A stretch of 64,000 bases of DNA, taken from Rhea pennata (lineage: Eukaryota > Chordata > Aves > Rheiformes > Rheidae). Below the pieces are notes generated by a model. That model was not told the origin of the DNA. It saw only the letters and a list, made by a program, of their open reading frames with translations, and did no database searches. Shown in pieces: positions 1-14,900 of this stretch; the first letter of the stretch is position 1, and every line of letters starts with the position of its first letter. The stretch is from contig NC_084676.1 of the NCBI RefSeq assembly GCF_028389875.1, forward strand, positions 5,642,001 through 5,706,000, in the 5' to 3' direction. A program made the translations under genes and the position numbers.

Positions 1-296
1 CATCCCGCTTTTACACCGTCTCTACCCTTCTGCACCAACTTTCATTCAGCCAGACAGACTGATTAAACTAAGAAACCAGGTATTCCTCATCTCCAGGCTA
101 CAGTGCTCAAAACAATTTTGGCAAGTGATCCAAGCATATATCCCTCAGTATGGGGCAGTCCTTAAATCAATACTTACAAAGTATATTAAGGTTCACTGAG
201 GAACCGTAGCAGCTTAGTTTGCACCACACACCGAGCAGTTTCCTGCAGCAATATAAAGCACTAAAATATATATATTTTTGAAACAGCGTTGAGCTA

Positions 297-304
297 TGAC
301 GTCA
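297..304. promoter_or_regulatory. Consensus CRE octamer (TGACGTCA) in WWC1 intron 1
   Basis: This is a perfect palindromic cAMP-response element, the binding site of CREB/ATF factors. It lies in AT-rich intronic DNA, far from the CpG-island promoter. An 8-bp CG-containing palindrome is uncommon in AT-rich bird DNA but can occur by chance in 64 kb. Function is unproven. Confidence 0.25.
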
Positions 305-514
305 GTATCAGAATTTGGGATGACTTTCATACTTTCATTAATGAATAGCATCATAAAGCCTACCTGACTGGTCACAAGTAACACCAAACTATAAAAATAT
401 CTACTCGTTTTTCATCCAGACTTTAGCTTTTGCTAGAGGTAGTTGAGTTTCTTCTAGACATGCCAAGGGAAGAGACTCAACAGGATGCAAGGTCCATGCA
501 ACTAAAGATGCTCT

Positions 515-580
515 TTTATATATAAAAAAAATAATATACATACATATATATTTATATATATATACATACATATATATATT

Positions 581-623
<43 letters not shown>
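515..623. repeat. AT/TA microsatellite
   Basis: This is an interrupted AT-rich simple repeat with ATATAC and TTTATA variants on its left. It becomes a nearly pure TA dinucleotide run at about 584-621. It produces artefactual open frames rich in Tyr-Ile on the minus strand, which are not genes. Confidence 0.95.
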
Positions 624-625
<2 letters not shown>

Positions 626-3600
626 CAGTGCATGAACTACATCCATTCGATTCTTCCAGCTGGAGTTTTGAGGAAAAAGGAGAAGGATGCAAGGCAGGCT
701 CAGTCTGCTCTTGCAATGATAGAAGCCATCTAGTCCTTCTGGGAGACATACAGGCAATTACTAGAGCTTAAACACAGGCAATAACTTCAATAGCCTTAAA
801 AATCATATCTTCAGAACACCTACCCCCAAGAACAGATCAGTGCTGTCCTCCCTGGCTGAATGAATGTTTGCAACCATCCCACTTCTACAGAGTATTCCTT
901 AACAGAGAAAAGTGTCATTCAGCCAGAAGTAATTAGTTTTTGATTTAATAAAATATTCTATTTAGTTATGGACAACATATGTACATTTAGCTATTTCCCC
1001 AAATTACTTATTCTTATAAACTCCTTTCCCTTGCTGCTGTGGGAACAAACGGCATAATTCAAAGAGGCAATGTTACAAAGACAGATACAAGACATGCAAG
1101 CTCTCATACAGCCAGATTAAAAAATAAATCCAAAAAAGGAAAAAATGTTTTTATTCCCCTCTTAAGATAATGATTTTAGGCATTATTTTTTATGAAGACT
1201 GAGAAAGCCCAATTTTCCAAAAGAAGTTCGAAATTAAGCATCCTCACAATGTGGCAAAATGGATTAAACAAGTAAAAGGAAGTTCCTTCCTCATAGCAAT
1301 TAATGATTCAATTATCGGTGCATTATTTCTACACAAAACCAGACAGTTTCTGCACTCAAAAATTTAATACCAAGATATATCTGCAGAATTATTTATTGTA
1401 AAACATCTCATCTGCAGTTTACAAAGTTTCGTGCAGCCTTGGACAACTCATCAACTCATAGTCAAATCATGACATTATATAAATAACTCCTCATTGCAGC
1501 CAGACTCAAAGTAGTAACTGTCTAGAAGAATCACTTTTCACCCACTGTTGTATACTCCAAGGAAAGGAATCTACAAAGTGATTTATGCATACCTTGCACA
1601 ACTTGGTTAGGGAAACCTCCAGAAATATTCATCCAGTTTTCAAAAGCAAGCAACATATTTGAAAGTTCAGAAAATCCTAATTTACATGACTTCTGATTTC
1701 CACAGTCAAAAGAATGAACTATGTGGAGGAAAGAAAAATAAGCCAGAAGTTTAAGTCCATATGTGGAATTCCTTGAAGACTATCCATAAGGTCTCCTCTT
1801 AACTCCTCTAAAAAAGTATATGTAAAAACATTGCTGAAAACGCTGCATAAAAGACAGATAGGCACCAGGCTGATATTAAAAGGAGAAAAAGTACTTGTTG
1901 GAACTGAGAAAATGCAATGGCATATAACAACTGTCTGCATTAAAGAGTCTTTGTGCTGGGTTGAAAGCTACCTTTTCCATTTCCTTTTGCTTTTTTAGAT
2001 AAAGCCCTCTGTGAGAAAGGTATTGAGCATCCTCATCTTTATCTAGTGTCTTTGGATCAGAGTCTTAGAAATACTTTCAAAGAAAGCTAATGTCATTCAG
2101 TAGTTTTACACCTCACAGCATTATCACAGTTTACAAAACTTGTGCAATGCAGATATATATATATACACAAACACAAGTATGTTTTATATAAAAATCTCAT
2201 TACTCAAACCTTCAGTATGCTGAACTACCAGTCCTGTGCTCATTGTAAATAAGGCTTTTCAGTTAATGGAAACTGTGCTTGAAAAATGCTGCAATTACAG
2301 ATGGCCTATCCAAACAGAAAAAAAGTCAAAGACAATACTTATTCATCATACCTAACCAGAACAATCTTTTTTTTGCATATCCAGCCACCAAAAAGAAGTT
2401 TCACTTTTAAGACTTCTTGATGTCAAAAAATAATTACCAAGTGAGTTAAGTCTTCATTTTCTCAGATTAATTGAATAAGCATAATATGGAAGAACAGGAA
2501 TGTTAAGTTGCCATCTACGGTTATATGAAGAAATTAATATTCCAAAGCTTCAAATCCTGCCAGCTATTTCTTGAGTGCACCACTGAAGGTCAGCCTCATG
2601 AGACTGAACAAAACATAGGGCATGATCAGAATGAGCAAGAGTATGAAGCGACTGTCTTTCATAAGAACCTGAGAATCAGTGGCACTGACATTTCCTTTCA
2701 CAGCCACATACATGTTTAGGTCTTCCAAGATAAAGCAATTAAGTTTTAAACAAGGAAAAGAAAAATATGGCTTTGGGTCAAACTGCAGCACAAAGTGTCT
2801 TAAGAAAATTGTCACTGAAGATACCTAAAGAGAGGAAGATGACAAATACCCTAGGTGTAACATTTTCTCAACATCAAGAAGTTGGAACCATTATTCCAAA
2901 ATGAAATCCCAGGCATAGTCCCATACTCATAATTAAAAGACAAGCAATACGTGCAACTTATTCTCTGCTATAAGCAATCGAGTGTAAGTCAGTCAACACA
3001 CTATCAACCTTGAAATTTAGACACGATTATTCTGCTTTTTCTTCCAAAAAACAGTACTATACATAAAATGGTCCATCTTTAATCAAGAAAATACAGCATA
3101 GCCTAACTACATCTATTACCAGACATTATTCCAGCTTCCTAAAAATATTCCAGAACATGCAAATGCCAAGAACTGCCAAAAATCTCTCCAGACTGCGCTG
3201 CTCCACTTCAGACCTGACTACACACACCCTTTCCACCCAAAGTCTAAGCAGGGCTATGAAAGTCTCTTCCCTAGAATCATTTTTACTTTCCAGAAAGGTT
3301 AAGTGACATTGGAGAGCCTGGTAGGAGATGCTTTGAAACACCAAGTGGCAAGGAAAGTGGAAGAGTAGCACTTGTACAAGGCTAACACACCAGCTCCTGA
3401 GCTCACCTGTGACTCCTCTACTCTGCCTTGAGGGCTACAGTCTTCAAGCTACCATAGCTCAGTTTTATACAACTGCAGCCAGCAGGTCAAGTTGCAGTTA
3501 GTCACGCCTGGGACAGAGAAACTGCTTGAAAAGCATATACAACGTCAGTTTGTAATTCAGGAGCCAAATAAAGCTAAGGATGAGACAGTATTTTAAGACT

Positions 3601-4881
3601 GTCACCTTTACTATTCCTACTTAGACTTTGGACTCCAAAGCAGTTATGGATCAGCCTTATCCATTCTCATCCAACCCACACTACACTCTAAGGTACCTGC
3701 TCAGAGACAGAAGCTTGTCAATGATCACCAGGTTTCCAACTTAATAATCACTGCCAGGATCCCACAGAGTACAAAACCCCTCAGCTAGGGAAGGCACTTG
3801 TAAATCATAGCCTAACTTTGGCCTTCTGGTTCACCAAAAACAATCCACATGTTCATCTTGTGTATTGGCCCATCTGTATCTTGTGTTCATCTTACCTGTG
3901 GTTGCCTTATCCCTTACTCAGAGGCAAAGGTATTCATTAACTAAGTTTCAATCACGGTCACTCTGGAACACAGTACACATCAACTTAGTTTTATAACTTT
4001 CCATCGTCTTTTGTTTTGGTTATTTGTTATAACCAATAGAATCTCTAATGCTGTTATTTTTTCCTTGAGTTTCATCCAGTGAATTCAAATTGAGTGTAAT
4101 TCCAATTAAGTGTAATTGTTTAATAAGAACTGGAAACTAGTATCAGACTTTAGGACAAGGGGAGACTCCTAATCTCAAAAGATTTTTTTCTAGTTTAACG
4201 CTCAACACACAGCAAGTCAAGTAAGGGCAGTTTCCGAAATTAATCTCCCTAACCACTTAAATGCCCTGAAACATCTTCCACCTTTGTGAAGGATTTGGCC
4301 CTGACAGCCATGCAGTATTTGTACATCAAATGCTTTTCCATTCCTTCTCCCACAGCAGGAAGTTAGGTCCTAGCCTTAGCTTAGTAAGTTATGTCATTTT
4401 TAATATGAGAGGGGAGTTTATTTTTTTGTGATTATTTTACATCAATTACCTGCAGCTTTCTTTATAGATAAAACTGGAAGCCAACGTTATCATGAACAAA
4501 GGTCATTAAATTGAAACTTCTTCTCCAAAGATTCAGAAAGCCTTTCTGTATCTTTAACTCCACTGTTATCAATCAAAAAACCTCATTAGATAGGAAACTG
4601 AAGGCAAATAATCTTGTATAACAAGTTTTTGATTGACAGAAGGTTTGTGAAACATGGCTGTAACATCACAAAGGTTCCTGACTGAAGCAGTAAATGGGTG
4701 AACCGTGTCATTTACAAATTTGAAGTTAATTCTACAGTGACAAAGCAATCAATTCTGGACTTCTTAAAGAAACTAACATGCAATATTATTTCTGCAATTA
4801 CTGGATTTTATTCCCAGTTGCTGGCCTACAGCAATTCACCCAAAACCGCAGGCAATTCTTCAATTAGGCTTATGGCTCTGT

Positions 4882-4936
4882 CTGTGTGTGTGCATGCATG
4901 CATGTGTGGGTATATGTATACACATTTTTTTTTTTA
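4882..4936. repeat. Degenerate TG / GCAT / TA simple repeat ending in T12
   Basis: A short run of TG dinucleotides is followed by three GCAT tetramers, then TATGTATACACA, and then a T run. It is ordinary low-complexity DNA in the intron. Confidence 0.7.
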
Positions 4937-7900
4937 ATGCAAACAGCATGCTTAGGTCACAAAGAAGTTAAGAATTTATAAGTCAACAATGGATCATCAG
5001 GTTTCTACACTGTACTTTAAGCCACCTAATTCCTATGGTTGCAAGGCTTCTCGAACCTTGAAAGAACAGTAAAGCTGTTCTCACCATCAGAGCCTTATTT
5101 TAATCTGTTCAGCACAGACCACAGGACCTTACACAAACTCCATCATGACTGTCTGTGCGGGTAAAACTACAGACTAGGGGATTTCCTATGGTTTACTGAT
5201 AGCAACAGCTCACTGCATAATGAACAACAGTAAAACCTGACTCACACAGGTACTCAAGGTAGCTCTTGCAGCTACAGGATTAGCCACCAGAACTTAACAG
5301 CTTTAACAACTGTTCACTACTCTTCCTTTCTTCCTACACTCAGTGAGAGTATGAGGCATACAGATTTCATGGGCAAGTCAAACAAGATAACATTTGGCAA
5401 GTTCTGGCAAGTATTTCCACTCATACCATTCTTCTTACTAACAGAATAGTTTTTGAACCCAGCATCTTAAAGGAGAAGTTTGGAGTGAAATTTTATTTCT
5501 AATGGCTTCTACTTCAATTTTTAAGTTTTCACATACATTTCTTTGTGTCTCACTCCACTAAAACTTATTGCTTCTGCTGTGATGGGATGTGCTGCATAGA
5601 TGAGAACAGAGAATTGCCTGAGATAGCAATTTTAGACTTTGGCATAAAAAAAACTATCACTTTTTTCAGAAGATAGTTCTCTAGGACTGTAGCAATCTGC
5701 TCTTTACAAAAGCTTTTATGAAGTAGACTCCTACACATTTATTACTCAATCTTTGAGGACTGAACCAGTCCTCAAAAACACTGAAGCTGTTTGTCTCTAT
5801 AGTAACTTAACTTCTCCTCAGAACTTCTTCTTAGCATAGATAAATTACCTTTGGAGGCTGGAGGAGTGGCAGCCAAGAGCCCCTTGCTTACATACCATCA
5901 ACAAAACTTTCCCCACCCAGATGCTATGCTCCCACGTGCTGCCAAAGGCTTCCTGGAGTCTCACTCCAGCTGCAGTCTTGGGAGAAGACGGCAAGCAACA
6001 GCTCCTCGCTGACAACCAGTTTCCACAGAAGTGACATGCCAGGCAGGGCTGGGGCCTTACGCCATCCTCAATCATACCAAATTCAGCAATCGCAATGGAG
6101 TTTAAAGAGGGAGACCCTCCCCACTCCAAGGGGAATTCTGAGCTCTAGATCATTTAATCAAAATATCCCTTCTAAGGGAAAAGGTATCCTTCTCACAAGG
6201 TTTTAAAGTACTCAGGTCATTTTTGGTAGCCATCTTGGGGAAATGGAGTATCACTGAACCTTAAGAGAATGAATGATAGCCAAGTCACAAGTCCAGCAAT
6301 GCATTTTATCCTTCTAAAGATTTTAGAATTGGTGTCAGGAGACAAAATGCTATATAGATGAGATCCCTAACCACCCCCGCCCCGACAACTTACACAGCTT
6401 TTAGTGACAGCCTATAGGGAAGCAGGGCCAACATAACAATTACTAATGTAAATTCACCTAGAGTAGGAGTAATTCAAAAGCATCACAAGCAGATACAAAC
6501 TATGAATAGGAAAGCGCATCCCAGCTAACGGACACCTTTAAGAAGCAACCATGAAATTTAAGAGCTCCTTAACTATACCCCAAGGAATTTGACAACACAT
6601 TTTGAAGATTTAGAAGCCAGATATCACTTTAAGATCCACACATAGGAACAGCCACCCTAAAATTCTAGTTGACCAAAAGAGATGTCACTTCAGTGGCTGT
6701 CAATGTGTAAGGCATTGCAGTCCGGTCCTGTTCTTGCTGGGATGAAGGGTAGACTGGAAAAGAATTAACCCCTTACTGTAAGAATGGTGTTAAGCCTGAC
6801 AAAACCAGCTTATTTTAAAGTTGTTGCTCTACACAAAATAAATGTGCTTAAATTACAATCCGTAAATCAGTAGAGATTTATGGGTTTTAACTGTAAAGAA
6901 ACACTAAAAAACAAAAGAGCAACCCAAGCAACCTAAACTGCAGAGCCATTTTCTCTGTGGAACTGGTTTTCTCTGGTGCTCTGGTGACTGAACATCACCT
7001 CAGCCTCCCAGAGAGATTTCTTCCATCTTGCATCTCCTTCCAGCAGCCCCAGAGCTTCCATGCACTGGGCCACCTCCAGATAAGACGAGCACTGGAGCTC
7101 ATCTGCTCAACTATTTTCATTTTAAACAGTTTTACCAGCTCCCAAGAACTCTCAGCCATGGGATTGGAGTTCTCTACTGCTCTCTGGCAAAGACATGAGA
7201 ATAACTCAAGGCAACTCATAAAGATGATCTTTAATTGTATGTAATTGTCATTTTAGAGCCTTCTGCCTTTAACACTTCTCTTGCACAAATAGGTAATTCT
7301 CAAATTTCTTTTTGCACAGAAATCACTGTCACAGGCTGCCCAAGTAGATGCTACACAAAGCAATCAGGTGATACCCCGAATGTCTGAAACCAAGCAACAG
7401 CCTGTACTTCAAGCATTCCAAACCTTGATATAGAAGAATTCAACTGGCTAAACCTAAGCACTTTTCCTTTGTTACAAACTTTTGGAAAAAAATATAGAAC
7501 TTTACTATTTTTTACACCTTTGTAAGGGAAAAAGATACACCGAAGCAAACACATTCCTATTACTTAAACTCACACAGATTCACAGAAACACTGAGTCACA
7601 TAGCACACAATTTAACACCTCACCAGCTGCAATGATGGTGTCTAGTACCCATCATTAACATTTAAGAGCTGCTTGCTTTTTCTATCTATTTTTAAAGACT
7701 TCTCTGTTTACAAGCTCTGCTTTGTACAAAGTGACAGTATTTGCCCATGTGTTTCTTTTCAGGACAGATCAGTTTGCCTTTGGAAGCAAAGAACTAAGCT
7801 ATTTGTAAGGAAAAGACTATCAAAAACCACTTACAGATATTAGATCATTCACTGAGGTTAAACTCACTCTGCTAGCAGGGGAGAGGCAAGAGGTCAGTCA

Positions 7901-8468
7901 TACCTTCTTAATCACTCAATGCAAAATTCCTGAGATAGTTCAAGGTTAAAAAGTCAGGAAATGGGAGTTAAGGCTTCTTACAACATTAACTTGCCTGCCA
8001 GTCATTACACCCTGCATGCTTTCCAGAATATATTAAGTAGAAATGAAATACAAATAAGGTACAACTTGATGTGAAAAGTGCAACAATACCAAAATAAAAG
8101 CATTCAGCAGCTGGAATTTATCTACATAAATTTCAACTTTATAGGCTGGAGGTTGTTTAAGTTTGTTTTCAGTCTTCTAGGATTAGAAACAGTTTGTCAC
8201 CTGTCTAGCCTGAATAAATCAACTAAGATCAAGTCAGATCTCTCTCCTTACTCAGAACAGTAAGACTGCTTTGGAGTAAGGGGACTCTTCACAATAAGGG
8301 ATGAATTGTCTACCAAACACGCAGCCTGAGTAGTTCAACTAGTTTCTTGACATATTTGGGAGATTAGAAACTGGAAAGTTTCTCTCTGTTCTTGTAGGCT
8401 GCACTTCTACTTCTTTGAAAGGCTGTCTATAGAGTGTAGGTGGCAGCAGTTTGCATTGGCAAGATGCC

Positions 8469-8969
8469 TCAAGATAAAGAGGTCTGCAGGACAGACTTTC
8501 CTCCATAATACAGTGGCACAGCTTCTACAGCAAGGATCCAGTAGCTCCTGGAAGAAAGAAAATACTCTGAAATTTTGGCAACAAGAAACATGTTGAATAA
8601 CCGTTCCACATCAATGTCCAGGAACATACTCATTACCATATAGATGGTAAAGACAAAACGCACTCAGAATTCAATCAGTGGCAGCAGAGTGCGCACTGGG
8701 CTGACCATTCGGAGGCCTCTAAAGAGGAACTACTTGTGGTTCATGCTGCAATCTGACTTCAGTAAGCACTGCAAGTTTTCACTTAGCACAGGATCTACAG
8801 CAGTTAGACAATATCCCAACTCTTTGAAAAGCAGTGGACGCTGCCATATTTTAGCAGCATGTTCCATTTCTAGCTTGGAAAAGAAAAAACAGCCTGACAA
8901 TAAACACATGATGTTAGAAGGGAAAGACTGAGAAAATAGACAGCTCCAGGATGACATCACTGAACTCAT
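8469..8969 (-). other. Coding-like stretch with two in-frame stops, possible decayed pseudogene
   Basis: Two open stretches (8,969-8,730 and 8,663-8,469) lie in the same minus-strand frame. They are joined by a short segment that would be continuous except for a TAG at 8,730-8,732 and one TGA at about 8,667. The conceptual product contains hydrophobic, membrane-like runs (for example RFVFTIYMVMSMFLDIDVER). By chance about eight stops are expected in 167 codons and two are seen. I recognise no protein family. It could be a decayed retrocopy, part of an old transposon, or chance. Confidence 0.15.
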
Positions 8970-11900
8970 TTAAACTCCATAATCTATCCAACATAAAACC
9001 AAGAGTTATTAGTCTGGAAATGTACTTGGAAGGGGGCAAGGGAAGCACAGGAGGCTTGTTTTTACATGCACATAGTTTGTATGCTGCTCCCTGATTTACC
9101 TCCTACTAACACCGGGCTAATTGCTGACTGAGGTCTCTGCACAGTAGTTTCAGGAGGACTGCCTGCTTGGCATATTTTCACATTATAAACTCCACTTTTA
9201 TTACTGAGTTACATAGCTATTTATGTTCCTGACTCCAACAGCAATGTTATCAGGCTCTTTGCTCTAACAGAAGCATCACTTGCAAGATATACCTTAGGCA
9301 AGTAGCAGAGCATCACCAGTCTTTCATGTTCTTTGCCCTAAAACAGTCCTGTTGCAGCTGCCTTGCTTTTACTCAGTGCCTAGAACAGTTCTGAAAACAT
9401 TACTTCACTGCTTTGATGTGAGAGCAATTTGCCTGTCAAGGCTCAAATCTTATCCAGATAGGATCGAATTCAGCTGCATAAAGATGGCTTAAATTCTTCC
9501 TTAAAGAATTAGAGGAGGACATGGCCCCTTTAATATCTATGCAAACTCAGCACTACTAAGTAAGAACAGGACTATTTTTGGCTGCCTGCCAGTAAGCATC
9601 AGCAAACCAGGTCAAGATGATCCTGGAGCAGTGGAGAACATAGAACAATAATCCATCTAGGTGTAAAGCAACTGTCCCTTAAAGAGACAAAGCAGTACTT
9701 AAGCACAGGAATTGCTCTGCAAATTATGATTCATGCCACACCCTTCAAGACGAGTAAACTACAACTATTACCAACAGACCTATAGAAACAATTCCTAAGA
9801 GTATGACCGCACGGTTTCCTCTACATTTTAAGCTAAAAGTTAGCTTTAAAAACTCACCATTAACACAAATGTTCACGTACACACATAGAGGAGACACTCA
9901 TTTAACCATATCAGGAAAAATCTCCCCTGTGAAAAAAAATCCTTTAAACATCAAGGTCTTGAACAGAGTACTGCCCATCTTAAACACACGTGCACTTTCA
10001 GGCACTCGAGTACCACCCCCCGGCCTTAGCTTCCAAAATTTCTCACACTCTAAGCCCAAGCAGTAGCTGTAATTACAGCTTCCCAGTCTGTCAGCTTCAG
10101 GCCCCAACAACAGGCTGAGCTAACAGGATCACAAACAGTAACACTGAGATCCTAGAACCACAGATTCTATACAGATTCCACAGAACCTGTGTTCCACAGT
10201 GCTTTTAAACTGCTTTCACACAGAGAAAGTTTATTTTAATCAAGATATGCCTAAATACACATCTGTTGAGATCCAAGTGGAAGGGAAGACACTAGTTAGA
10301 GTTAGAATTACCTAAAAAACCACCACCCCAACCCTGCTATAGCAGTCCTCCGGCTTTGCTGCTCAGAACTGAAAAGAACATTTCTAAATGAAGGTATAGC
10401 AATTCACTTCTGCTCAGAAAAGTAGTAAACTTAGGTTACATAGCGCTTAGCTCATTGCTATGCAACAACTGTTAAAGTACATTATATGGAGCTGGAATTC
10501 ACAATATCAGCATTATTTCTCTACTGTTACTGTTGATGCAATGCCATCCTGACTCCTAAAAAGTCAGTCTGTATTAAAATAAGTATAGAAACATCAAAGC
10601 AAGCCAGAAGCAAGGGCAGATGATGTCTAAAACTATGATGGGAGATTTAAACTTCAGGAGACAAAAATTAAAAGATGGAAGCATAAAATAAAAATATTAA
10701 GCTCACAGTAGCTTTATCATCTTTTCATCCCAAGGAGTAAAGCCTTGATTTGCCATGTAGTTAAGTTACCAAAAATTGATTCTGAAGTACATTTATAAGC
10801 AGAACTGTAAAAAGCACACGCAGACACACACAAAAAAAAACTTTTCAGTATTTCCCGCATTCAATGGGAGTAAATGTGAATCAGCAACTATTGACATTTG
10901 CTACCTCATTCGAGGACAAAATGAGATTTGCATCACCAAGTGAGTTTCACTGATTTACTCTGATAATCATCATTTAGTTTTAATTTATTTTGAATGATCC
11001 TTCATAATGCACTTGCAATATATTTTGCCAACAGATGAAAATTAGTGCTAACATAGAGGTTATATGCCACTTGCTCTTTACATTCCTCTTCCCACTTAAC
11101 CCAAAGCAGCTCAAGAAGCCTGCTGAAAACCTGTAGGTCCAGCACTGAAGACAAAAGAAAACAGTCCAGCCAAAGGAATGGCACAGGCCAGAGACCCAAG
11201 GACTGCAGTGCAGATCAAATTGGGAGAAGGATTATGGTTTTGGTACTGCCCCTATTCAAGATTCTGGAGCAGCACAACTGAGAGGAAAGCCCTCCTCAGG
11301 CTCAGGACATTTGACAAGAGGCAAACCACCACACATCCTGCAGCTTGCCAGATTGGTATTGTTAGGGGGTATTACCTGAGGCTGGGTATGAACATGAGCT
11401 CATCGATTTAATCAGTATCAGTTCTTCAAAGACAATAAATAGAAAGGCTCAGCAGCCCTGTACAAGCAACAGACGAGAGTCTGATCGTGAATTGTAACTG
11501 GCTGCCAGAAAAATAACACGGCATCTTTAACTATATGTATGTGTTAAACTGGCATCTTTTCATATGGGGTAACTGACACAGCTCTTCTGCTCTGCAGTCC
11601 CTATGGAACAGCCAGCCATACATTTCGGCTTGGGGCAGTTAACCAAGTTCATCTCATGCAGTGTATCATCACAAAAACATTTTTCAAAGTGCCTTGTCTG
11701 CAATTGGACTTTAGAGAGGTACCAGATATCAGAAACATTTCAGTTACTCTTCTGTTCAAAACATAGAGCATTTCTTCCGGGTAAGCAAACACTGAGCACA
11801 GACAGTATTTCTTCATTGCTGCTCACCTTTCATATTACAAGTATTTGTCAACTGAAATTATATCCATATAGTCACACAAGTATTTTATTGCCTCCACCAC

Positions 11901-14900
11901 CACAGCAAAAGATGCAAGCTATGAGAACGAAAGAGGATATTGCCAGGAACCCCAGTGTACACTTTGGAGTTTAGAAATTGTACAACTGTGCCCAAAATGT
12001 TAGTAGCATCTATCAGCAACTTTTTTGTTCACACTACATTTGTCTCACTGCATCGAAAGTTTTTGTGGGATCACAGACAACTTGGTTCTTACCATTTCCA
12101 TTTCTTTTTATCTGCCACAATTGGCTTTCTTCACAGGAAGGCACTACCCACTGAATGTCATTGCCTCCACATTTCCCACATTTAATTTTTTGTGAGAAAG
12201 TATTTCTATGCAAGTGATTGTTTCCTATCATAATTATCAAGTTCCTGCACAATAACTAATGAGTTTTACTTTAGAAGCTAAGCTTTACAAATCTTAACTT
12301 CACCTTCAAAATTTCAAAATCTTGCTACCAGAATCTAGCTACCAATTCACCTTTGTTTACGGTGTCTCGAGAGAAGAACGCTTTTCCAGAGCTGAGGAAC
12401 TTCCCTCTAAACAAAATTGTTGTCCTCTTCCTTCCAAAACACTCCATAGCTGCTGACGGACATACACCTTAGACTAGTTGTTTCTTTTTCTTGCTGACAG
12501 CTTTGGTATTGCTACTTCCACCCCCACTTCTTCCTCATACCTGTATCAGCTCCTGAAAGCAAGATCATGTCAACTATTCTGAATCTCTTTGAAGCAATAA
12601 GACCTACTTTTCTAAAATATTTCTCATAAGACAGCAATTCCAGGCAAAAATATCAAATGTCTTAATTATTTTCTTTGCTTGGAAGTCTGCTGAAGCTTCT
12701 CCCAAACAGCTCCATGTTATCATCAAATTCATCTCACCCTGCAGTCAGTCTCTCATTCTTCAAGTCAACTCAGCTAGCAATGCCTCTGACCTTTAAGGAA
12801 GAACTAGCAGCATTCTACATGTTAAAACCAAAGGCCAGATTTACAGCACTCCCTCTCAGGGAAGAACAGAAGATTGCAAGTTTTATAAAACAATTAAGTT
12901 AAAACAGCTGTCTCTAAAGACTGCATCTCTTCTGCGGTCATGACAATAACCTTATTGGCATCAGAGCCATATAGAAAGGCACTTCAGTTCAGCTATACTC
13001 GTCATTCCCTGTTGAAAGTCACAGAGCTAATGAGAACAGACAAGCCTTCCTACATTAATATTAAGTGACTTTGAAATCTAGGTCCTTGTAAGGGCACAAG
13101 CAGCCTTCTATAAGGTCAGGCTTGGGGAGCTGAACTCAGAGACAAGCCTGTCAGTCCTGCAGACAGTTCACACCCAACCAACCCATGTCACAGAGTGCTG
13201 GAAAGATACAGGTGGATCATGTTTAATGATCTTCTCTCCTCAGTTTTCATTGTAACAGGACACCTGGTGGTTATTGTTTTATTACTAGTGGTTTCAGGGA
13301 TTGTAATAGCCTGCCAAAAAATATGCTTTAAGTCTCTAAAGGTTCTGTATTTCATTCTAGCTCTTGGCTTGAAATTTGGCAGATGTGCCAGCTTAAGTAA
13401 CTCCACACTAATTACATAGCATTAAGAAATTAGAGAAGTAACTCACAGTGGAATAAACTTTGTCATCCTGGTCTTAGAAGCTGATTAACATCAAAGAAAA
13501 AACCCATGAGATGATACATTCATCATGTATCTTAGTAAGTCAAAACTGTTGCTACAGAACTGAGCTCAGAACAGCACTGAAGCTGGCTAGCAAGTCCACA
13601 AATGCAGAGAGAAATGGTGCAGTCCTATATTCTGCCCTGTGCCCTGACGCAGGTTGCACAGACACACAGCATACTCTATAACCCACCTAGATCATACCTG
13701 TTAGCCGAGCTAATCATAACTAAACAGGGCAAAAGTACAAGAATGTCAGGGATGACACCAGAACTCAAACTCCTCAGCAATTCAGCTCATTCAGTCAGAT
13801 GAGTGTTCATGTTTTTTCCCTAGCAGTGAAGGGGATGGAGTGCTCAGGCCAGCAGCAGCAAGCCAATAGACTGGAGACAGCTGGCCCAGCTTCCCTGAGC
13901 AGAGGCCACACTGCTCAATACTAGATGCATACAGATTTCCAAAGATCATTAGCACACAAATTCTTAGCATATTCCTTTGTGTGACACTAGCACGTCTAAA
14001 TTCCTGAAAATGGAAAAGGATCTGAATTTGTAAGTGAGAAATTTTTGCCCTCGTTCACTAAATCAAGATTAGCAAGGAATTATCTGACACTAGCACACAT
14101 CTGAATTTGTTTAAGAAAAAATACAGGTCTAACACACAAACATGAGTTCATAAACTGTATGAACTTCAGCCTGTGTGTTTGACCTGCAGGTATGGCATGG
14201 AGATAGAGGTGGCCATTATATCCCTATAAAGAGAAAAATTAATTCTCAAATACCTACCGTCAAGTTATAAGCACAGCCTCAGCTCTATATGATAAAAGTG
14301 CCATAATCATAGCCCAGCTGTAATCGTACTTAAGCATCTTCACGAACACAGGCATTTATCATTTTGTACTACACACACATAGTATTAATAAGGGTTGGTT
14401 TCTTCTTTCGCACTACATGAGTTGCTTTATACGTACAGTGAAGCTATACACTTTGCCAGGATGTGCATCAAAATTCCCTCAGAATGTAACAAAAAAAAAG
14501 CATTTTTTTTTAAAAAAAAAATCAGTTGTCAGTCAGTGCAATTTCCTAACCTGCATCACCACGTGACTGTAAGGGAACACATGCTGGTACAGGGGAGGGG
14601 GGAGGACCCACCTCAGATCTACAGCACAAATCCATAGGCAGTTGAGCCAGGCTGTTTGTCACTCCCCTGAAAAGCGTCGCTCCCATCATCCATCCTTCAC
14701 ACTCCTTCCTTGTCCTTCAGTCCTACCCTCCCCCTCTGCATCCTCCAAATCCTTCCGTGAGTTGCTTCAGTTCAGTAACACAACAGAAAAGTATCCAGAT
14801 TTTTCTGCCCAGTTAATTTACAGTTGAGTTAACGGGGCTCTCAGCAGTCAATAGCATGCCAGTGACAATGAGGAGTGTCAGGAACAGAAAAAGGACTGAG

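Noticed and set aside
401..757. Tyr-Ile-rich minus-strand open frames.
   Set aside because: They are translations of the TA microsatellite.
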